This document shows positions 61,400 through 64,000 of a DNA stretch of 64,000 bases, piece after piece. How positions within the stretch are numbered: position 1 is the stretch's first letter; each line of letters starts with the position of its first letter. Below the pieces are notes generated by a model, which was not told the origin of the DNA, made no database searches, and worked only from the letters and a program-made list of their open reading frames with translations. Source of the DNA: Chryseobacterium sp. SN22 (GTDB taxonomy: Bacteria; Bacteroidota; Bacteroidia; Flavobacteriales; Weeksellaceae); assembly GCF_008329705.1 (NCBI RefSeq), contig NZ_VTSX01000009.1, positions 1-64,000 of the forward strand, written 5' to 3'. The position numbers and the translations under genes are program-made.

Positions 61400-62596
61400 A
61401 TGAAAAGAAACACCATTGCAGTTTTGAAAACCGTTTTGTTCTCGGCTGTTCTCGTCGGAATAACTGGCTGTAAAAGCGATGCAGAAGAAGAAAGCTTCAG
61501 CTTCAGCGGCCTGGAGGAATCTTACACGATTGATCGTTTTAAAGTATTGACCATTGACCCGCAAATAGGCGGTAATTTTGCCTGGAGCATCAACGATTCT
61601 TTGATTTCCCAGGATTCGCAGCTGGAATTTATCAGTCCGGTCTTAAAAGAATACCCTCTGACTTTGAAAATAGAATCCGGGGGAACTACGAAGACGTATC
61701 ATTCGAAAATTATAGTAAAAAAAGAAGCCGGAACCTACAGCCGGTACATTTCCGATGTGCTTGACTATCGTCCTGCGGTAGGCCAGTTTACCAATGAAAT
61801 GCCGGAATTTCAGAACGGGGATTCATTCAGCACGATGCTCCAGAAAGCAAAAGCTTCATTAATCGGCGAGGGTTCTTCGATGCTGACGTTGGGTGGATTT
61901 GGCGGATATATAGTCTTTGGCTTCGATCATACTGTCCCGAATATGGACGGTAGGGATTTTAAGATCCTTGGAAATGCTTTTTTCGGAAGTGATGCTAGCC
62001 AGCCGCGCTCAGGATCATGCGAGCCGGGAATTATTATGGTTGCTTACGACAGGAATAAAAACGGAAAACCTGACTCAGATGAATGGTATGAAATCGCAGG
62101 AAGTGAATATTTTAAAAATACAACGGTAAAAGACTACAGCATCACGTATTTTAAGCCTGATGAAAATAAAGTTCTTGTTCCCGGAGCTGACTTCTGGCAA
62201 ACCGATACGGAATATATCAAATGGCACGATAACCTCGGGAATTCAGGATTCAAATCGAAGATTGTCTTCCATGCCCAGAGTTATTATCCTTTGTGGCTGG
62301 GTGATGCTTCTTATACTTTTACCGGAACCCGGTTAATGAACAATTATTCCGACCAGAGCGGAACGGGATCCTATTGGGCCGGAAAATCCTACGATTACGG
62401 ATATGCCGATAATGCCCCGAACAATGATGGAGCATCCAATATTGACATTTCCTGGGCGGTCGACAAAAACGGAAAGTATGTAAAGCTTCCGGGCATCGAT
62501 TTCGTGAAAGTCTATACCGGAATAAACCAGGAAGCCGGATGGATAGGAGAGGTCTCCACAGAAGTTGCCGGCGCTTATGATCTTCATCTCAATTAA
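61400..62596 (+). CDS. Surface lipoprotein of the cobalamin operon
   Basis: The 398 residues begin with a lipoprotein signal (LVGITGC, Cys25). The N-terminal part (about 30-115) looks like an Ig/PKD-like sandwich (TIDPQIGGNFAWSINDSLIS, LTLKIESGG). The larger C-terminal part holds SSMLTLGGFGGYIVFGFDHT, GRDFKILGNAFFGSDAS, EPGIIMVAYDRNKNGKPD and EWYEIAGSEYF, a pattern of cell-surface proteins common in Bacteroidota cobalamin operons. Like the BtuH proteins of Bacteroides it may bind B12, but I cannot confirm that relation. It sits 12 bases behind the BtuG-like gene. Confidence 0.78.
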   Translation: MKRNTIAVLKTVLFSAVLVGITGCKSDAEEESFSFSGLEESYTIDRFKVLTIDPQIGGNFAWSINDSLISQDSQLEFISPVLKEYPLTLKIESGGTTKTYHSKIIVKKEAGTYSRYISDVLDYRPAVGQFTNEMPEFQNGDSFSTMLQKAKASLIGEGSSMLTLGGFGGYIVFGFDHTVPNMDGRDFKILGNAFFGSDASQPRSGSCEPGIIMVAYDRNKNGKPDSDEWYEIAGSEYFKNTTVKDYSITYFKPDENKVLVPGADFWQTDTEYIKWHDNLGNSGFKSKIVFHAQSYYPLWLGDASYTFTGTRLMNNYSDQSGTGSYWAGKSYDYGYADNAPNNDGASNIDISWAVDKNGKYVKLPGIDFVKVYTGINQEAGWIGEVSTEVAGAYDLHLN

Positions 62597-62627
62597 AATT
62601 CAATAATATCTATTAATACATTTTACA

Positions 62628-64000
62628 ATGAAAAAGTTTTATCTTTTCGCATCGCTTTTTTTGGCAGGCTCCTTTGCGCAGGCTCAGTCGAATTACACGG
62701 ACGGTTATTTTATGGTGAATGAAGAGTGGTTCGGCCATACCAACGGATCGGTGAATTTCATCAACAACAACGGATCGGTAAATTACAGAGTATACAGCAC
62801 CGTCAACAACAGTCAGGCTTTCGGAGCGACCACCCAGTACGGAACTATTTACGGCGATAAATTCTATTTTATTTCCAAGCAGGCAGCCGACGGCGGGGAT
62901 ACCCAGTATGTGCCCGGCGGAAGACTGGTGATAGCCAATGCGCACACCCTGCAGAAAATTGCCGGATTCAACACCATCGGAGGAGACGGGCGGTCTTTTG
63001 TCGGAGTAAATGAGCACAAAGGCTATATTGCTACTTCCAATGGGATCTTCCTTTTTGATATCGATAATCTGCAGGTTGGAAATCAGATTGCATCAACAGG
63101 AAATGGCCAGGTCGGAAACATGATCCGGACCTCTCAATATGTCTTTGCGGTAAAGCAGTCGGTAGGGGTATTGGTAATCGATCCCGGCAGCGATACGGTG
63201 GTATCAACAATTTCAGGAGCATTTAATTCGGTGGTGCAGGCAAAAGACGGCAGCGTATGGGCAATCCAGGATCAGAAGCTGGTGAAGATCAATCCCACGA
63301 CTTTTGTAACCACTATTTTTAATATTCCGACAACCAAATACTCCGGAAGCTGGGGAGCGTGGAATGCGGGGAGCTTTACGGCCGGCAGTCAGAATAATGT
63401 TTTGTACTGGATCAATTCAATCAACAGTTCTGTTTCCGGAACCCAGATCGTAAAATTCGATGTGACGAACGGTACTTTCAATGAAACCTTTGCCACAATT
63501 CCGGGACAGACGGGAACCTACAAGCAGATTCCTTACGGTGCGGCCTTACGTGTGAATCCTGTAACGGATGAATTAATTCTAAATACCACGGAAAGCGGAT
63601 ACGGAACGCATTACCAGAACAACTGGATCCATACCTATGACAATAACGGAAACCTGACGAATACCAGGAAGCTGGATGATTATTACTGGTTCCCGGCCAT
63701 GACTGTTTTTCCGGATAATACCATGCCCGTTGTCAGCACCACATTTCCGAGTCAGCTGACAGTAAACAGCAGCACCGTCATCGATCTGAAAACGGTGATT
63801 ACCGATAATGATAACCTTTCTGCCGCCATTGTGAAAACGGTGAAGTCCAATACCAATCCGGCTGCCGTTTCAGCAACGATCAATGCTGATGACGAATTGG
63901 TCATAACTCCTCAGGGAAGCGGTATGGCAACGATTATGGTAAGCTTTAATTCTAATGGAAAAATAGTTGATAAAATTCTTTCGGTGACCAGCTCTTCGTC
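62628..64000 (+). CDS. Secreted DUF5074-like beta-propeller protein, cut by the window edge
   Basis: The frame opens at ATG 62628 and stays open to base 64000 (457 codons); the C-terminus is missing. A signal peptide (LFLAGSFAQA) without lipobox Cys is followed by YFMVNEEWFGHTNGSVNFIN, a DUF5074-like opening, and propeller blades (GRLVIANAHTLQKI, GVLVIDPGSDTVVST, VKINPTTFVTTIF). From about residue 360 a cadherin- or Ig-like sandwich begins (VVSTTFPSQLTVNSSTVIDL). The lack of a lipobox suggests another anchor, perhaps a T9SS tail beyond the edge. It is the fourth gene of the B12-switched operon, so a B12-binding role is likely. Confidence 0.85.
   Translation, partial: MKKFYLFASLFLAGSFAQAQSNYTDGYFMVNEEWFGHTNGSVNFINNNGSVNYRVYSTVNNSQAFGATTQYGTIYGDKFYFISKQAADGGDTQYVPGGRLVIANAHTLQKIAGFNTIGGDGRSFVGVNEHKGYIATSNGIFLFDIDNLQVGNQIASTGNGQVGNMIRTSQYVFAVKQSVGVLVIDPGSDTVVSTISGAFNSVVQAKDGSVWAIQDQKLVKINPTTFVTTIFNIPTTKYSGSWGAWNAGSFTAGSQNNVLYWINSINSSVSGTQIVKFDVTNGTFNETFATIPGQTGTYKQIPYGAALRVNPVTDELILNTTESGYGTHYQNNWIHTYDNNGNLTNTRKLDDYYWFPAMTVFPDNTMPVVSTTFPSQLTVNSSTVIDLKTVITDNDNLSAAIVKTVKSNTNPAAVSATINADDELVITPQGSGMATIMVSFNSNGKIVDKILSVTSSS

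Overview
The window looks like chromosomal DNA of a Chryseobacterium-like flavobacterium (Bacteroidota, Weeksellaceae). The grounds are AT-rich DNA, promoters of the Bacteroidota form TAnnTTTG, two SusC/SusD pairs, a subtilase with a type IX secretion C-terminal tail, many lipoproteins with a Cys lipobox, and family-specific genes such as bshC, the GYDIA-type GHMP kinase, and a CzcA pump fused to a TolC domain. No tRNA, rRNA, CRISPR array or complete insertion sequence was seen.

Layout. 1-9400 (minus strand): a polysaccharide operon with ugd, a GT2 glycosyltransferase, a polytopic membrane protein, rfbB, rfbA, a Wzm/Wzt ABC exporter, a DegT aminotransferase and a WbqC-like protein cut by the window edge. 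rfbA and rfbB without rfbC and rfbD, together with the aminotransferase, suggest a dTDP-amino sugar. 9500-14520 (plus): rimP-nusA-infB with a clear promoter, a possible leader attenuator and a strong terminator. 14521-18700: a secreted lipoprotein with a JAMM-like motif, a small lipoprotein gene behind it, then a decayed duplication of the same cassette (3' tip, stop-interrupted copy, frameshifted gene, 70-base remnant). This resembles orphan cassettes at polymorphic toxin/immunity loci, but function is not shown. 18744-27172: a secreted protein, an S8 protease with a T9SS tail, and a divergent SusC/SusD/lipoprotein cassette.

27173-37614: mainly core genes: a porin-like beta-barrel, bshC, a LysM protein with a periplasmic-binding-like domain, fabD, a GHMP kinase, pckA and aroQ. 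37797-42492: a SAM-I riboswitch directly ahead of a second SusC/SusD pair, pointing to an outer-membrane importer switched by S-adenosylmethionine.

42650-57770: a metal-handling region. It holds a Cys-rich small exported protein, the CzcA-TolC fusion, its adaptor, a Fur-family regulator and a zinc/cadmium-type P-type ATPase. The same inverted repeat lies ahead of both export units. Then come a YHS lipoprotein, SCO1 and an exported Mn-type superoxide dismutase, bracketed by two paralogous small CxGKCYL proteins, followed by an MbnP/MbnH-like copper pair with a beta-barrel that carries a Cys-rich N-terminus. 57939-64000: a cobalamin riboswitch controlling a BtuB-type receptor and three surface proteins, two of them beta-propeller-like; the last runs off the right edge.
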